This document shows, piece after piece, positions 26,401-39,500 of a stretch of 64,000 nt of DNA; within the stretch, counting starts at the first letter, position 1, and each line of letters starts with the position of its first letter. The position numbers and the translations under genes were made by a program. The notes under the pieces are model-generated. The model was not told the origin of the DNA. It made no database searches and saw nothing but the letters and a program-made list of their open reading frames with translations. The stretch spans positions 62,001-126,000 of the forward strand of contig JAUIGL010000007.1 of NCBI GenBank assembly GCA_030430165.1, given 5' to 3'. This DNA is from a bacterium. GTDB lineage: Bacteria; Desulfobacterota; Binatia; HRBIN30; CADEER01.

Positions 26401-29400
26401 GCCTGACCATCGGGAATAGCTGGGGTATTCACCGATGGCAGGAGTGCGTCGGTTTCGTTTCGGGCAACTTCTCGGTCGGTGACAACTTCGGCACAGATTC
26501 CGGCGGCTCGGTTGGCGGCGGTACCTTCGCATCTCTCCTTCCGTTCCCGATCGAGCAGACCGAGTCGACCAAATGGACTCTGCCGATGCCTTGTGATGAG
26601 CCGATCGAGGTCGAGCTGATTGACGGCGACGGAAACGTCATCGACCTCATTCCGTTCGATCCGATCGACACCTCGGGCGACGGTGAAGACGCGACGCAGA
26701 TTCTCACCGACAATGTGAAACACCCTGCAGTGCCGCGGACCGCGACCCTGATCCCCAATGGCCAAGCTGCGGTGTCGCCATCCGAGCTGGTTGGCGTGAT
26801 CTTCGACCAGAAGATGGCGGAGCCCGATTGGACTCTGGTCGAGCTGCGTGTCTGCGGGCCGGCCGAGGGGCCGGGTAGCGACCCGCGCGAGCAAGATTGC
26901 GAAGAAGGGCCGTTGGTGCCCGGCCATCCGGAGCTCGAGGAGGACGAACAAACGATCCGCTTCGTCCCGGACACTCGGTTGCGCTACGGCTTGCGATACC
27001 AGTTGTACATGCACGACCTCCTCGACCAGGACGGCCACAAGATGCTACGGCCGGTCTACCACACGTTCTCGACGTGGAAGCCGCGTATCGTCGCGCAGAT
27101 AGGCGACGGCGGCCTCGATGCCCGCGACGTCGTGTTCGTCGATGCGGAGGCCGCGGGTTTCGACCCGCTCGACGTAGTCCTCGCGGTGGCCGAAGGCGAT
27201 GCGCTCGAGCCGGACTCGTCGCGCGGCGTCCGGCTCTACCAGCTGCGGCCGGACATGCTGCCGAACGAGATTGCCGAGGTACGCACTTCCGGTGTCGATC
27301 GGTCGGTAGCCTTTACCAAGGACGGTTCGATCAAGCTGCGAGATTCCACCGGTTCGCCGGAGATCGAGTATCCCGGTCCATTTGTGATGAGCGTCGACGG
27401 CCCGGGCGGCTACGAGCGCTACGGCTTGTGGCGCCTGTACCAAGTCCGGTCGGGGATCGACCCTCTCGTCGTGCTCGACCAGCGCTTCGTCAATTTGTCG
27501 GGCCAAGCAAAGGATCGGTTGGCCGGTACCGACGCGATCTTCATTCCCCCGCTGGGCTTCAGTCCGATGAACCTCTTCGACTACACGCCACTCGATCTGG
27601 GTGTCCCGGTCGACGTCGATCCGCTCGGCACCAACTTCGCCTACGTTGCCAATACGCCGTTCATTGGCTTGCAGGGCATCGCGATGCAGGGCCGCAGCAC
27701 CGGACACGATGAAGTCCAGGTGCAGGGCAACTTCCGCGGGACCAATGACCCACAACGCGACGTGCCGATTCGTGGCGTCTCTGCGTTGCCTCCGGAGGGT
27801 GCGAACGAAGCTGCCGTCGTCGTCGTCCTGCAAGATGGCAATACCGACTATCTCGCGCTGACGACCGACGTCCTCGCCGAGAAAGACCGCTACCAACTGC
27901 CGGTCGGCGGTCGGCCGTTTGCGGTCGAGGCGATGTCGGGTTGGCCGGTTCGTCTCGACACCCGCGGTAGCACCGAGGCGAGGTTCGGTAACTCCGATCT
28001 CGCTGCAGTGATGTGCGAGGAAGGGATGTGCGTGGTCCCCATCGATCGCGGCGGTGGCGATCCGGTGTTCGCGCCGAGCAAGTTGCCGGCAGGGGTGGCA
28101 CCCATTCTCACCACCGGCGGCGCGCCCCGCGACGGCGCGGGCGACCGGGCGCGGCAGCTGTTGTTCGTCGCCGACGGGACGGCTGGGCTCTCGGTTCTCG
28201 ATCTGCAGCGCCCGGATGGTTCGATCGACGACACCGACGAGCGGTACACATTCATCTCCGACGGAATCGACGATCGTGTTCTCGCGACGGTCGAACTACC
28301 CAATCCCTGGCTGCCGGGCGACGGGACGTTGCCGAGTGGTGTGGTGGCGACTCCTTCGAATGCGGTACGCGTCGATACGTACCGTGATCCCGATGGTCGC
28401 ACCTACAGTGCAGTGGCGGCGCAAACTGCCGGCGTGTTCCTGATCGCCGAGCCGCTGCCGATCGAGATCGAGAAGGAGGAGTTTCGCGACTGCGCCTACG
28501 CGGTCGACGGCGACGTTATCGGCTGCGAGGACCAGACCCTCGGCGAGGTGGTCGGCGTCGTCGGCTCGCCGTACACGCTGCACTACGACTCGAGCCGGGT
28601 CCCGGGTCGCCATGTGATCGACATCCCGATTACCGGGGCGACGATCCCGCCCGGCGTGAGCGAATACGAGGTCAAGATCCGCGTCGCCGGTCGCGAGATC
28701 GTCGAACGGGTGGACATGCTCGAGCCGTTCATGATCGCGCGTTTCGTCTGGAATGGGCGCGACGACGAGGGCTTGATCGCCCTCGGCGCCCAGTGGGCGG
28801 AGGTCGAGGTGGCGGCGATCTACGATGGTCCGAATGGGGGTTACCGCTGGGATCTGCGTGTCTGGGGCGGTACCCTCGGCACTTGGGACACGCGGGCGCA
28901 CGGCATGGGCGGCTGGAGCTTCAATGTCCACCACTTCTTCGATCCCAACGACCGCATCCTCTACCTCGGCAGCGGTGGCCAGCGCAGCGGCGAGGAGCTC
29001 GGCCGCGTGCAGGAGCTCGACGGCGACCCGGATCAGGTGCTGATCGCCTCGGAGAACGGCATCGCGGTCTACTACTTCGACGCCGAAACCGGCCGCCACC
29101 TGCAAACCCGCAACGCCCTCACCGGCACCACCATCTATAGCTTCACGTACGACGGCGACGTACTTACCGGGATCAGCGGCCCCAACGGTACCACGACGGT
29201 CTCCGAATCCCAGATCGCGCCTCCGTTCGGTCCGGCGACGAGCTATGCGAGCGCCGCCGCCGCCGACTTCTGGACGACCATCTCCAACCCGGTCAGCTCG
29301 ATGACCTTCACGTACCAGGTGGTGGAGGACGACGTCTTCGATGTGCCGCGCTCGACCGACCCACCGCCCTCCGGACCGGTGTCACCGCTTGGTGGCGGAT

Positions 29401-32400
29401 TGCTCTTGACGGTGAAGGACCCGAACGGAGGTCTGTGGGAGTACGTCTACGACGAGTACGGTGCGCTGCAGAAGCAGGACGACGCGGCCGACGGCAGCGT
29501 CACCGTCACCCGGGCCGAAGGCGTGAGCGGGATCACTCCCGATGCGAGCAAGACGATCGAGGAGGCCTACGAGGTCAACCTCGAGACCAAGGGCGACGAC
29601 GACTTTACGCACGAGGTGGTCGAGTACGAAGACGGCAGCGCCGAGCGCCGGATCGTCACTCCGGACGGAACGACGACCTTCAAGGTGGCGGCTGACCTCA
29701 CCGAGACCGGCACGGTGCCTTTTGGGGGAGGGGAGTTCACGCGGATCCGCAGGGCGGGCGCCGTGCTCGGTCTGGAGACCCCGCTGCCGTTTCGTCTCGG
29801 TAGCCTGGATGCGACCTACCAGGTAGGCAACGGCAGCTTCCGCGAGGATCTCACCGCGACCGTCGGCTTCACGCAGACGACCAAGTGGAACGGCGCGACG
29901 ACGACCACGACCGCCACCGGCAGCACGATCACGACGACCACACCGGGTGGCCGCACGATCAAGACGACTACCGACGACCAGGGCCGTCCCGAGTCGATCT
30001 CGCTGCCCGGCCTACCGAGCATCTCGATCAGTTACGGACCGCAGGGTCCGACCTCGATCCGTCAGGGCGGGCGCAGCGTCGAACTGGGCTACGACGGCGC
30101 CTTCGTCGGCACCATCACCGACCCCCTCGGAAGAACCGTCACCCTGGGCCGCGACGACGGCGGCCGTGTTTCCAACCAGGACGTCTTCGGCCTGCAGAGC
30201 TTCGGCTTCGACTACGACGACAACGGCAATGTGAAGAAGGTGACCAGCCCGCAGGCAGCCGGCTACGACGAGGACTTCGACTACACACCGGTCGATCTGG
30301 TCAAGGACTTCGAGCTGCCCGCCGGCCCAACCTCGGTCACCTACGACGATGACCGCAAGGCGACTGGAGGCAGCGCCCCGCAAGGGACGCTCGGTTTCGA
30401 CGGCGAAGGTCGGCTCACCGGTATCGGCGACATTGGCTACCAGTACGATACCGACGACTACGTCGAGAAGATCACCAGCCCGGACGGCACCATCGATTAC
30501 GGCTACAATGGCAATCCGGTGCCCGAGACGATTACCTGGACCGGCCCGGTCGCGGGGGCCGTCACGATCGGCCGCAACGCCCTGTTCCAGGCGACGTCGG
30601 TCGGTGTCGGTAGCTTCTCGGCCGCCCTGGATCCCGATGCCGACGGCGTGCAGCGCCAGGCCGGCGACATGCAGCTCGAGCGCGACGCCGCGACCTTCCT
30701 CGAGTCGACCGAGCTCGACGAGATCAAGGACCGCTATGCACGCAACCAGTACGGCGAGCCGACCTTCTACGAAGCGGTGCACGACGACGGCCAGACCAGC
30801 AGCGTTCTCTTCAGCGAGACCTATCGCCGCGACGAGGGCGGCCGTATCCGCGGCAAGACGGTGCGGATCGCCAACCAGACAACCGGCAAGATCGAGACCT
30901 ACGAGGCCAAGTACACCTACTACCCGACCGGCCAGCTGCACACCGTCCAGTACAACAACGACCCCGTGATCGCGTACCAGTACGACGCCAACAACAACCT
31001 CATCGGCGAGGTCGGGGTGCCCCCGGCGCCGCCGGCGGAGCCGGTGCGGCTGTACGCGCGCACCAATACCCCGGCGCTAGCCCCGGCGGCACCCGAGGGA
31101 AGCTGGGGGCAGCTGTCGGTCGGCGGTTCTCAGTTCTCGGTGGTCGAGATGGCGCAGGAGAAGGAAGGCGCGGCGACCGCGACCTCGATCACCGTCCCCG
31201 ACTGCTCCCTGGCAACCGAAAACCGACAACTGACGACCGTCCTGGTCAGTCCGCCGCTGCAATCGGCGCGCGCAATCACCGCGAGCGACCGAGTCGACTT
31301 CGTGATCGGCGCCGAGCAGGGCCAGGACGATGACCTGCGGCTGGTGACCACCGCGTGGATCATGGACGGCGACGGCGCGGTACGCTGCCGTCTCGCCCAG
31401 GACTACCAGCTCTCCAGCCTGGCGCTGCCCGAGACCCCCGAGGGGGCGGAGGGCTTCCTCGGACTCGACGACGCGCAAGCCGGGCTGACGACCCCCTGCG
31501 TCGGCACCACCGCGCAAGTCGGCGAGCGCCTGGTGGTCGAGCTCGGCTTCGAGTGCGCCACGCCCGCCGCGAGCCCGGTCAGCGGGACGCTGTACCACGG
31601 CGGCATCGGATCCGACCTGCTTCCCGGTGTAGCCCCCGACCATTCGAGCTGCGGCAACCCGGGCTACGTCGAGCTCGCCCCCGACTGGGACTTCGCCGCT
31701 GCGACTCCCGGCGGAACCTGCTCGGGCGTCGGGGACACGGTGATCGACATCGACTCGCGTCGTCTGACCAGCGTGACCATCGCCCCGGGAACCAACCAGG
31801 CCTCGGGCGCGGTGCTGACCGAGCTGGACGGAACGCTGCGGAGCTACACGTACACTTACGACGCCAACGGAGCCCTCGATCTCAAGACCGACGTTACCGA
31901 TCCCCTCAACCCGATGGTTACCGATTACGATTACGACGACTTCGGCAACCTGCGGCTCGTCACACTGCCCGATGACGGCACCATCGAGTACCTGATCGAC
32001 GCCGCGAACCGCAGGGTCGGCAGGCTCGAGCGCAACGCAGCCGGCACGCTCATCGACGAGAAACGATATATCTACCAGAGCGCGCTACGACCGGCAGCGG
32101 AGGTCGACGCGACGGGGCAAGTGCAGACCTTCTTCGTCTACGCCGACAAACCGAACGTGCCGGAGTACATGGTGCGGGTCGAGGCGGGCGGCAACGTGGA
32201 GTACCGGCTCGTGACGGACCACCTCGGCAGCGTGCGGCTCGTCGTGAAGGCGAGCGATGGGAGCGTGGCGCAGCGGATCGACTACGACGAGTGGGGGAAT
32301 GTGATCGTCGATACGAATCCGGGGTTTCAGCCGTTTGGGTTTGCGGGTGGGTTGTACGACTCGATGTCAGGGCTCGTCAGGTTGGGGAGCCGAGACCTAA

Positions 32401-33113
32401 GTTCAGGTGTCGCTCGCTGGTCTTCCGACGATCCAATTGGCTTCTCGGGGCTCGGAGCCAATGCCTATTCATATTGCGCGAATGATCCTGTGAACTTTGT
32501 CGATCCGGATGGAAGGAGTTGGAGATCCGCTGCGCGCAGTTTCGTCGAGGGGGCTGCGGTTGGTACGCTCGCTGTTGTTGCCGTAGCTGGCGTCGCTGTG
32601 GTTGCCCCGACTGCAGCTGCAGTGGGTGCGGGGGTACTCGCAGTGGGGGGCGCTGCCGGGCTCGGATACTCACTCTACAATGCGGAGACCTGGGAAGAGG
32701 TGGGAGACATTGCGGCCGGTGCTGCTGGGGGCCTGCTTGCTGGTGGGCTGACCGGAAGAGCCGTCGGTTTGCGGGGGCTGTTGCGAGGTGAACGAGCTGC
32801 GTTGGCGAAAGCGGAGGAGGCTCTCGGCACAGAGTTGGTTCATCTCGCTGGCCGGCCCCGTTCGCAGCAACCGGCGACGGTGGTAGGTGCTGCCAGCGTC
32901 CGTACCGGCGAGGCAGTAGTCGGGCGATCAGCACCAGGCGCGAGGGGGTGTTGCGCAGAGGTTGATGCCGCAACTCAGCTGGGCGGGAGGACCGGCGATA
33001 TCGTGTTCACGATGCCTGTTCGGCCGAGAACAGGCCAAATCGTCCCGGTTTGTCCGAACTGTCAACAGGTCTACTCAACCTCTCAATTCCCGAAGGGGAC
33101 GCCCTTCGACTAG
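20451..33113 (+). CDS. giant secreted Rhs/YD-repeat polymorphic toxin with C-terminal deaminase-like domain
   Basis: 4220 residues from a GTG start. A Sec signal (residues ~5-30, hydrophobic core [13 protein letters not shown]) is followed by an N-terminal beta-rich region and a DNRLRE-like domain (~470-655). A Thr-Pro spacer runs ~660-975. Carboxypeptidase-regulatory-like and Big_5-like domains follow (Big_5-like near ~1560 and ~2100), then a propeller-like stretch. YD/Rhs repeats lie at ~2850-3985 and close with DHLGSVR (~3924) and the core motif [20 protein letters not shown] (~3988-4010). The variable C-terminus (~4024-4220) has a hydrophobic segment and a zinc-deaminase signature: Cys4168-Ala-Glu4170 and Cys4201-Pro-Asn-Cys4204. 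That pattern resembles YwqJ-like toxin deaminases. Codon use shifts to A/T-rich third positions near the Rhs core, a sign of toxin-tip exchange. The next gene is the probable immunity gene. Confidence 0.9.
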   Translation: MRCAIRFSLGCLPILVLVCGVPPFGAKHALGEPAAVAKPAEPTEFGLGGDARELTNRRSAKTKRFRTEANGRTLFAEVSTGRVLHYQNEEGKWRRSGAGFRSEGADEIADARPFSVRVAPDGLAIGRRDESGAIVLLTRKRPTRDRKRISASFSGQDLTWDWLLSDTELKLVSRRVARRTGATEYVFPYRLSGDFAPPTLGLDGSIGNDVIRIARPFLLGADGEVYDDLASWEVRSATSRIILRVDDSDLPSRALPYRIDPSVTALGNATAANFGLTPFDTYDEVWTDPDRALTNNNSKAKAQDLAAGDTSSGLRIYDFGFDIPDNAEIVGVEAEFDRSTEGCGGCGGSDCIRDHEIRLAADLSPDDPAAAADSATVVGANEAIADCWPFDSNSPKTYGGELETWDAQLTWEQVNDRDFGPVVSAIGVSQDGSGVPDAKVDFVGITVYWKHPDPGVGKELVSDDTFLRTSLPNTVEGAETFTRIDEAADNRALYRVSNAAILKAVGEQNGGNVTVAELRLHVSFNAQNWGTGQEVDLYRLQYDWNQNSATWNCPIDTDLANSTPDCATQWSGGDDPLDPDLDPENATASTTFHNTTLGWQAFDVKADVDYFLANPNENFGWLLKRRDEQINGRIEFVSLEGDYFGAAGYAPYLYIETDGATATPTASETPTQTPTVTPSDTPTETPTHTPTDTPTRTPTNTPTDTPTRTPTHTPTHTPTSTPTNTPTHTPTSTPTDTPTQTPTDTPTDTPTSTPTETPTSTPTDTPTQTPTDTPTSTPTDTPTSTPTDTPTQTPTDTPTQTPTDTPTQTPTDTPTQTPTDTPTHTPTSTPTHTPTATPTNTATHTATDTPTSTPTDTPTETPTQTPTNTPTHTPTLTPTQTPTHTPTDTPTRTPTHTPTHTWTATPTNTPTLTPTTTPTDTPTQTPTLTPTQTPTSTPTHTPTDTPTHTPTSTPTHTPTETPTSTPTATPTPIPPGFVVGEVFDDGNALRLGDFVVDVLSSQLSVVSPAADGFTLQTDAGSQIVAISKAGYTDSVREVVVPPSGAVQMRDARMTALAPDVAASGSAQVFATQLLTPAGSGDVELGVASGVAAAAVVNLTPLSPQGVVAPLPLGWSILAGVDIRIDPAPTGGMTAALRIPRDLIVPDASLVLQAAVWDGGGARWLGYAAPTVVDIGGVDTIELPVTAPGQLAILVADAGSSLTSTPAVALPGVASGSSPPSGGSVLAVPDVIFSTVDARAAVFADVAGLAAPSGTLIEAALSESFDTVRGVELGALSRQDLVAYQVSMDANGDSAGAGPSDLAARFVVGPSRDDISLADLIEGRIEIATELAVAASPGVIDPAANITIGGPGGIGLTVPVGAAPADTIVSIGEVTAGDLPSGVSPDAAFVLFVAGGSLDPVATYTLSPGFAATENEVVVIGLTRFVATQSRVVVEAVAFGTGLAGGDIQITQCRVGACLTGFGAPGAYSVFRMPSGVTFASGVVSDGSLPVAGQIVDAAGIDFVAVGNAAGGFVLPVPLGGQVLSVFDQPNDRSGQVAVNGAVDSVVVADIILLTSAPRVTNISPAVHEGGVAANAVVEVTFSEALAAASVTATSVRLEYVDDNDLIVAEPARRSLADGGTRLLIAPNSDLRPNTLYTVTLTTGVTDVAGTPMDEDVSLGTDIAFASNFTTEPVFRAESLPDGALVVRIPVDANGVHVPPALGVDDQGAQGTAVICAGAGVALPATFVSVQNVTTNGGAGDTCSTGIPAPGTECESFDFLEDQVCGEAELEKCNISADGSFCLVVAAAPGDRIQVLVKDIFGNQVALDAGTMRDKETGAVVVGPEGADVVFPGDERYSARIPPGAFALPTIVQVTPIEDVPDPLNPDGRIPLFDDQGALTDERFSAFLNQTHPELNSILELIGMVEVDFNPDRTALVQYDVTVPYLNPGASPETEVYTASRIVQFRDVDGDDLDDYELSLIDEAHFETDGQSFNIVATDPAAFPGLTIGNSWGIHRWQECVGFVSGNFSVGDNFGTDSGGSVGGGTFASLLPFPIEQTESTKWTLPMPCDEPIEVELIDGDGNVIDLIPFDPIDTSGDGEDATQILTDNVKHPAVPRTATLIPNGQAAVSPSELVGVIFDQKMAEPDWTLVELRVCGPAEGPGSDPREQDCEEGPLVPGHPELEEDEQTIRFVPDTRLRYGLRYQLYMHDLLDQDGHKMLRPVYHTFSTWKPRIVAQIGDGGLDARDVVFVDAEAAGFDPLDVVLAVAEGDALEPDSSRGVRLYQLRPDMLPNEIAEVRTSGVDRSVAFTKDGSIKLRDSTGSPEIEYPGPFVMSVDGPGGYERYGLWRLYQVRSGIDPLVVLDQRFVNLSGQAKDRLAGTDAIFIPPLGFSPMNLFDYTPLDLGVPVDVDPLGTNFAYVANTPFIGLQGIAMQGRSTGHDEVQVQGNFRGTNDPQRDVPIRGVSALPPEGANEAAVVVVLQDGNTDYLALTTDVLAEKDRYQLPVGGRPFAVEAMSGWPVRLDTRGSTEARFGNSDLAAVMCEEGMCVVPIDRGGGDPVFAPSKLPAGVAPILTTGGAPRDGAGDRARQLLFVADGTAGLSVLDLQRPDGSIDDTDERYTFISDGIDDRVLATVELPNPWLPGDGTLPSGVVATPSNAVRVDTYRDPDGRTYSAVAAQTAGVFLIAEPLPIEIEKEEFRDCAYAVDGDVIGCEDQTLGEVVGVVGSPYTLHYDSSRVPGRHVIDIPITGATIPPGVSEYEVKIRVAGREIVERVDMLEPFMIARFVWNGRDDEGLIALGAQWAEVEVAAIYDGPNGGYRWDLRVWGGTLGTWDTRAHGMGGWSFNVHHFFDPNDRILYLGSGGQRSGEELGRVQELDGDPDQVLIASENGIAVYYFDAETGRHLQTRNALTGTTIYSFTYDGDVLTGISGPNGTTTVSESQIAPPFGPATSYASAAAADFWTTISNPVSSMTFTYQVVEDDVFDVPRSTDPPPSGPVSPLGGGLLLTVKDPNGGLWEYVYDEYGALQKQDDAADGSVTVTRAEGVSGITPDASKTIEEAYEVNLETKGDDDFTHEVVEYEDGSAERRIVTPDGTTTFKVAADLTETGTVPFGGGEFTRIRRAGAVLGLETPLPFRLGSLDATYQVGNGSFREDLTATVGFTQTTKWNGATTTTTATGSTITTTTPGGRTIKTTTDDQGRPESISLPGLPSISISYGPQGPTSIRQGGRSVELGYDGAFVGTITDPLGRTVTLGRDDGGRVSNQDVFGLQSFGFDYDDNGNVKKVTSPQAAGYDEDFDYTPVDLVKDFELPAGPTSVTYDDDRKATGGSAPQGTLGFDGEGRLTGIGDIGYQYDTDDYVEKITSPDGTIDYGYNGNPVPETITWTGPVAGAVTIGRNALFQATSVGVGSFSAALDPDADGVQRQAGDMQLERDAATFLESTELDEIKDRYARNQYGEPTFYEAVHDDGQTSSVLFSETYRRDEGGRIRGKTVRIANQTTGKIETYEAKYTYYPTGQLHTVQYNNDPVIAYQYDANNNLIGEVGVPPAPPAEPVRLYARTNTPALAPAAPEGSWGQLSVGGSQFSVVEMAQEKEGAATATSITVPDCSLATENRQLTTVLVSPPLQSARAITASDRVDFVIGAEQGQDDDLRLVTTAWIMDGDGAVRCRLAQDYQLSSLALPETPEGAEGFLGLDDAQAGLTTPCVGTTAQVGERLVVELGFECATPAASPVSGTLYHGGIGSDLLPGVAPDHSSCGNPGYVELAPDWDFAAATPGGTCSGVGDTVIDIDSRRLTSVTIAPGTNQASGAVLTELDGTLRSYTYTYDANGALDLKTDVTDPLNPMVTDYDYDDFGNLRLVTLPDDGTIEYLIDAANRRVGRLERNAAGTLIDEKRYIYQSALRPAAEVDATGQVQTFFVYADKPNVPEYMVRVEAGGNVEYRLVTDHLGSVRLVVKASDGSVAQRIDYDEWGNVIVDTNPGFQPFGFAGGLYDSMSGLVRLGSRDLSSGVARWSSDDPIGFSGLGANAYSYCANDPVNFVDPDGRSWRSAARSFVEGAAVGTLAVVAVAGVAVVAPTAAAVGAGVLAVGGAAGLGYSLYNAETWEEVGDIAAGAAGGLLAGGLTGRAVGLRGLLRGERAALAKAEEALGTELVHLAGRPRSQQPATVVGAASVRTGEAVVGRSAPGARGCCAEVDAATQLGGRTGDIVFTMPVRPRTGQIVPVCPNCQQVYSTSQFPKGTPFD
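22430..23375 (+). repeat. Thr-Pro spacer encoded by tandem DNA repeats
   Basis: This ~945-bp stretch inside the Rhs gene encodes an almost unbroken TPTxTPTx series (~315 residues). Most of it is diverged 12- to 24-bp repeats. The part at about 22818-22910 is four near-identical copies of a 24-bp unit containing ACGGACACGCCTACGCAG, which points to recent slippage or recombination. The unit is a multiple of three, so copy changes alter stalk length but not frame. The product would be a rigid, probably glycosylated extracellular stalk. Confidence 0.92.
31110..31239 (+). repeat. in-frame insertion bounded by inverted CAGTT/CAACTG-type repeats
   Basis: Within the Rhs region the left edge (31110-31146, containing TCTCAGTTCTCGGTGGTC) and the right edge (31209-31239, containing AACCGACAACTGACGACC) are imperfect inverted copies (about 17 of 22 bases). 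The segment encodes low-complexity residues ([15 protein letters not shown], later TENRQLTTV) that interrupt the YD-repeat pattern. A related half-site is at 23447-23471 in the same gene. It looks like a small intergenic-type repeat that landed in the gene in frame. Confidence 0.45.
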
Positions 33114-33120
33114 GAGTTGT

Positions 33121-33549
33121 ATGAAGACTCGCTACTTGACGAAACACCGATATACGCGGGCCGAGTTTGACTGGCTCGCTTGTGACTCGAATGGTCGTAT
33201 CGGGTACTTTACATCGGCCGGCGCCGGTCCGGTTCCGGATATTGCTCTGACGGACGGTTTCCTCGTGGGCGTCTTCGAGTATGTCACAGCCCGACCCGAG
33301 GGATGGAACGCCGTCGCCGTCGGGGAGCATAGCTACAATACGGATGATTTCCTGGCCGTTGCTCGGCGTGGCCTGTGTGGCTTCAACTGGGATTTCGACC
33401 GCAAGGCCTACACCCTTGTTGCGAGACCGGGCGAAGTTGTGTGCGGGGACGGGGAAATCGATCGAGCGGTCCTCGCGAGTGCCCAAAAGGTGGTTATTCC
33501 AACCGACTTCCGTCAGGCGCTGATACTGCGGGTCGCAGGGGCGGATTAA
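33121..33549 (+). CDS. probable immunity protein for the Rhs deaminase toxin
   Basis: 142 residues. The ATG is 7 bp after the Rhs stop codon with TAGGAG just upstream, so it is translated from the same transcript as the toxin. The protein is small, soluble and acidic, with no signal peptide, beginning MKTRYLTKHRYTRAEFDWL and then SAGAGPVP, typical of small immunity proteins encoded directly after polymorphic toxins. No named immunity family is claimed. Codon use is AT-richer than the flanks, matching the toxin tip, as expected if the two were acquired together. The next gene starts 38 bp downstream. Confidence 0.7.
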   Translation: MKTRYLTKHRYTRAEFDWLACDSNGRIGYFTSAGAGPVPDIALTDGFLVGVFEYVTARPEGWNAVAVGEHSYNTDDFLAVARRGLCGFNWDFDRKAYTLVARPGEVVCGDGEIDRAVLASAQKVVIPTDFRQALILRVAGAD

Positions 33550-33587
33550 TCAAGGATGCGGACGTACGACCGAGTGTCAGAGCTGAG

Positions 33588-36500
33588 ATGATACCTAGGT
33601 TTACCGAAAATTCACGCGTTAGATTGACGCCAGCATGGCTTGCGGTGGGCTTGGCGGTGGGCCTGGGCGCGTTCGCGTTGCCTTCCAGCCTGTTCGCGCA
33701 GCCGCTCGGCGGTGACAACGTGCTGATTCTCGGTGTTGGGATGGAGCTTTCTCCTGCAACGATCACAGCTCCGAAAGGCGCGCCGATTGAGCTTGGCGTC
33801 TCGATTGTCGACGGTGCTGGATCGGATGTGTCCTCACAGTTCCCTGGCCACGTGATCCGTGGTGAACTGTCAGGCCCGGACATTCCCGGCGGGAACCAAC
33901 TCGTCGAAACGGTTCCCGGCGAGACTCTGCAGATCGGAACAGATCAAGATGCGGCTCCCACGGGCGTTGTTCCCGGGCCTGTGCTCGGGGTCGACGGTAA
34001 CTACCTTCTCGAGAACATCCGCCTGGTCGATGGCAACGGTGATACGGTGCTCACCGGAACGCCGCCCGTGGTCCCGATCAAGATTCTCGACCGCGTGACG
34101 GTGCAGAGCATCGAGACGCGTAAGCTCTCCATCGACGAGATTCGCGATCGCGGGATCGTCATCGACGAGGACTCGTTCACCGCGTTCCGGTTTTCAGTCG
34201 GTATCGAAACACTCTCGAAGGGTGTGCCGATTGAGCTCGATGTGGTGTTTCCGCAGGACGAGGAGCTGATCGAAGGGGGCGGGCCGCTCGGACTGCTTCC
34301 CATCTTGCCGGGTCTCGATACGCCGAGCCTGGATATCCAAGGGCTCATGCTCGAGGGCGAGACCCTCAACTTCGGGGTCGAGATTCCGCCGATTCCGGCG
34401 GTGCTGGTGATTCCCGGCAACGTCGCCTTCCTCAACGAGTTCTTCGAAGTCATTCTGCTGGTTTCGAACGTCGCGCCGCAGGGTAGCCAGATCGTCATCA
34501 CTTCGGCGACTGCTACCTTGGAGCTGCCGTTCGGCAATGACGGCAGCCCCGCCAGTGGCGACGAGCCACTGGTGCCGGCCGAGACGGAGGATCTCCCGCA
34601 CGGAGCGACGTCTACCGCCCTCGTCAACACCGACGGCGGCGCCGCGCAGTTTGGTCCCGGCGAGGACGCCGGCGGGGAGTTTCTGGTCGAAGGCAAGTTG
34701 GTCGGTACGCACCGGCTCAAGGTTGCGATCACGGCCGACCTGACGTTCCCCGGCGCAGCCCAGCCGGTGGAGCTTTCCGGGTCCGCGTTCGGCACCGTGG
34801 TCGTGCGCGACCGCAGCGTTGCGCTCACCATCCACCACCCCGAAGTGGTGCGTGCCGGCGAGGCGTATACGCTCGGGATCACCGTTTCCAACACCAGTGA
34901 GACGTCGATCGAGCTGCTAAAGCTGCGTCTTGATCCGGCCCTAGTCACTGGCGCCACTGTGATCGACCACGATCACAAACCCACCCCGGTGGGGTTGCCG
35001 GGTGAGGCGGAGGTGGAGGATCTCGGCGTCGGCGAGTCGCAGACCGTCTCCTACCAGCTGGTCGCGCGCCAGAGCGGGCGGGTGACCGCCGCCGCCTTCC
35101 AGGGCGAGGGTGGTGTCCAGGCGGGCGGCTTCCAACTTCGCACCGGGGTCGGCGACGGCAACATCCCGCTGTCGCCCGACACGATCCTCTTGCCGTCGTA
35201 TGCCTACGAGCTGCCCGATGCGTTCGTCGCCGAGGCGCTGCGCGTTCTCGGTCTGGCGCACAGCGCGGCGATGGCTCCCGCCGGGCACGAGCCGGACATC
35301 GGGGGCGGTGTCCGCAAGCAGATGATCCAGTTGCGCGGCCAGCAGTTGGCGCTGGCGGGGTTGCGCAATCGCATCGGCGAGCCGACGCATGCGTCACTGC
35401 TCGAGCTGTGGCTCGATTGGCTGGGCAGCTACTCTGACGGCTCCAAAGTCGACACCGGCGGCGCCCAGGGGGCGGTCACGGTCACCGGCGCTGAGGGGTT
35501 CGACGAGGTGCGCCGCCTGACTGGCGCCGGCATCGATCTCGAGCAGGCACTCACCGCCGAGCTGTCGCTGCTCGGCACCGGTCCTGGTGCTCAGGATCTG
35601 GCCGCTCTCACCGAAGAGTTTGCAACTGCCGGCTCCTATCGCGGAGACTTCGTCGCCATCTCTGCGACCGGCGACGCATCGATCTCGATCGGCCCCGTAG
35701 AGCACGCTACGCGAGGGTGCGCGGGGGCAGCCGACACCCCCCGCTGTCCCGAAGCAGCGATCGAACGCAACGTTCCGAATACCTCGATCCATGGTTTCGA
35801 CGATGGGCTACTGAGTGGAGAGCTGGCGGTGATCGGACCGGATCAGCAAGGCGATATCGCGCCGCATACGGTTACCGTCACTGGCTCGGGGTCGACCGCG
35901 CTCACGGTCGTCGCGCCCAACGACGGGATTCTGCGGAAGTTCGAGTTCTCGTTCGACCTGAGCAGTTGCTCTCCTTCGTTTAGCGTCAACTCCACGTTGG
36001 TCGGCTCGCTAGATCTCGGATGCGCCGGGTCAGATGGCGGGACTAGCTACCCTAATACAGCGCCGGCCATCGACGGCGTGCGCCAGATCCCGGAGTCGGA
36101 TCCGCTCGAGCGCGGCCGCGTCGTCGGCGTCCTCTTCGACGAGGCAATCGACGGTGCCTCGCTGGCAGAGGGTGTTGCCACTTTCGCGCTGAGCTACGCC
36201 GCGGGGCAGGAAGACGTCGATGCGGTCGGCGAGGTCGACAACCAGAAGCGGGTCGCGAAGCTGCTGCCGGGCAACCGCATCGCCCTGGTCGGCTTCCTTT
36301 CGTCGGTGTCGCGCTTCTTCGACTACGAGCTGGCGCTCGACGGGGTGACCGATCTCACGGGCAATCCAGTTGCCGATTCTCAGGTGCCGGTGGTCAGGGA
36401 TTTTCCGCGACCGCCGGGCGGGATCGTGCAGGGCACGGTGCGCGACGGCAACGGCGATCCGCTGCCGTTCGCTCCGGTCGAGCTCGCCGAGTACTTTCTC

Positions 36501-39500
36501 GACGACTTCTTCGGAACCGAGGTGCAGATCAACACCGGGATGGTCAACACCGACGGCGACGGGTACTACCGCTTCGACTTCGTCGGCATCAGCCCGTTCG
36601 GTCCGTACCGGGTTCGCGCGCGGCATCCCGAGACCGGCAAGACGGCCGAGCGCTATGCGCGCATCTCGGTCGAGGGGCAGGAGCAGAACGTCGATCTGCT
36701 GATGCTCGGCAGCGGCCGGGTCGAAGGGACGATCTTCGACGTTACCGGCGGTGCGCCCGGCGTTCCGGTCGTCGGCGCGGAGATCGCGGTGGACAGCCTT
36801 ACCGACGGCACGACGCAGCGCGCGCGCAGCGGCGCCGGCGGTGCGTACTCGGTCGACAACGTCTCGGTTGGCGACGTGCTGGTGCGCGCCAGCTACGACG
36901 TCCCCAATACGGCCGAGAAACGCAAAGGTGCGGTCGCTGCGTCGCTGGCGGCGGCGGGCCAGGTGATCAGCGTCGACGTTGATCTGTTCAGCGGCACCAG
37001 TGTCATCGAAGGCACGGTGTTCGAGCAGTCGAGTGACACCAACGCGGTCACCCGTCTGGTCCCGGTGGGGCGCAACGTGCAGGTCGCCCTGGTCAACGAT
37101 GACGTCGGCTACGCCGACGATGTGTTCACCGACAGCCAGGGGCGATTCCGCTTCCCTGCGGTGCCTCCCGGTGCGGTGCGGATCCGCGCGATTCGCCAGT
37201 GGACCTCCGAGCAGGCGACCGTCGGAGTGGACGTCCCGGTTGCGTCATCGGTCGCGGTGAATCTGGTGTTCCCCGGCACCGCCAGGGTGGTCGGTACGGT
37301 ATTCAATGCCGATGGCTCGCGCGCGTCGGGCGCGCAGGTGGTCGGTGGTACCTCTCTGGTCACGACCGACGCCTCGGGTGGATTCGTGATTCCTGCCATC
37401 GCCACCGGCTTCCACCGCATTGAGGCCGGCGACCCGGCGACCGGGGCGACTGGATTCGTCGATATCTCCGTCGGCGACCCGGGCGGCGAGGTTTCGGTCG
37501 TCATCTTCCTCGACGGTCGCGCTACGGTGACCGGATCGGTGCTGGATCAGTTGGGCACAGGGCAGGTGGGCGTTGAGGTATTCCTGTGGTTCATCGTCGG
37601 CGGTTCGGAGGACAGCTTCGTGCGAACCACGACGGGGGAGGGTGGGGCGTTCCGTTTCGAGCGCATCCCGTTCGGCTCGTACGTGCTGCGCACGGCGGCC
37701 GCCAATGGTGACGGCGGATTCTCGCCAACTATCGACGTTGTGAGCACGGGGATCTCTGGGCCGCACCCGATAACCTATGTGGGCCTAGGAAACGTCGGAG
37801 GGGTCGTCAATGATGCGGGTGGTAACCCGGTACCGAGCATGGTGAAGCTGACCCACTTGGGCTTCGGGGCGACAGGGCGGATTGTTCCTGTTGAAGTCGA
37901 ATTGGAGGCCAACAGTCCCATTGGCTCCAGTGACCCTTGTGGGAACGCGTGTCCGGCTTGCGCGGGGAGGTTCGTCGCGCAACCGATTCCCGCGCTGGGC
38001 GACTACCAGTTGTCAGTCGACGCCGGAGTTGGCGGCTCGGTAGTGTTGCAGGATCGGATCTTGAATGCCGGCGAACAGAACGACCACTGCTTGGTTCTCG
38101 CCGAGTCGGCTAGCTTGATCGGAACTGTGTATCTTCCGGACGGCAACGTAGCCGAGGATAGAGACCCTCCGATTCTCGTCTCCTTCACGAGCGGAGGGGC
38201 TACGCACGATACGTCCGTAGCGTCGGATGGCACGTTCGCCTTCAGCAACTTGCCCTCAACCGGCTTCCGTTTGGCCGCTGACGACCCAGCAACAGGCAAC
38301 CGGGCCATCAAGTTCGGCAGTTTGGCTACCGGCGACGAGGTTGTGGTCGATCTAGAGCTGTTGGGAACCGGCTCTGTCGAGGTGCTGGTTTCGGACGGCA
38401 GCACGGACGGCCAGGGGAATCTGATCGGTCTGGCGGACGCCGTCGTCGAGCTCACCAGCGGTTCGCCGGTGGCGTCGTTGTTGCCGCCGTATCCTCCGCT
38501 GACCACCGACAGCGCGGGCAAGGTGTTGTTCACCGGCGTGCCGGAAGGGCCGTTCTCCGTGCAGGCGGTTCCGATCTCGGGCAACGACGCTGGCCGGCGC
38601 GGCGGTGAGATCCTGAGCGACGGCGACGAGCAGACCCTTGCGGTGATCGTCGGCATCTACGGCGGCGTGGAGGGCGTTGCCTACGAGGCGGACGGGGCGA
38701 CGCCATTGCCATTTGCCCAGGTGCGCCTGCGCGACACGACACAGAATGGTGGTGGCAACGTCGCGCGCGAGGATGCATTCACGACGACCGGAGCCAACGG
38801 CGAGTTTCTGTTCGAGTTCGTGCCGCTGACCCCGACCGGTGCCGAGCTCCATCTCGAGCTATTCGATCCGAAGAGCGGACGCATCGGCTTCTCCGACGAC
38901 ACTCCACCGCTCCGCGTCGAGCAACAAGACACGATCGTCGAGCGAGACATTCTCCTGCTCGGCGAAGGAACCGTGAGTGGAGTCGTGCGCCGCGTTTCGG
39001 GCGATGTTGCCGGCGGTGCCAAGGTCGAGCTCTCTTCGCCGTTCCTGGTACAGCCGCAGGGGCTGAGTGGGCGGAACGTGTCGTTCTTCGGTCCGGGCGA
39101 GCTGACGACTACTTCGAACTTCTTCGGCGTGTATTCGATCCCCGGTGTGCCGGCGGGAGCGTTCGATCTGCTCGCCGAGGACATTCAGGGTGGCGGCGCG
39201 ATGGGTGGCGCGAGTGGTGTTGTCGCCGTCGATGACGAAGAGGTTGCGGTCGACATCTTCCTCGAAGGGCGCGCCGAGGTTTCGGGCATCGTGTTCGCCG
39301 CCAACGGCGAGAACGCGGTTCCGTTCGCGGTGGTCGAAATCGAGCGGGGCAGCTTTACTGCGCAGACGACCGCTGATGCGACGGGATTCTACCTGTTCCC
39401 GTCGGTGCCGCTCGGCGACTATTCTGTCACGGCGTTCGAGCAGGGAGGCAACGACGGCGGCCGCAATGAGGGAAGCACCGTGCAGGACGGTGACACCGCG

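Noticed and set aside
20451-33113. Phase-variable frameshifting in the Thr-Pro tract
   Set aside because: The repeat units are multiples of three, so slippage changes length and not frame.
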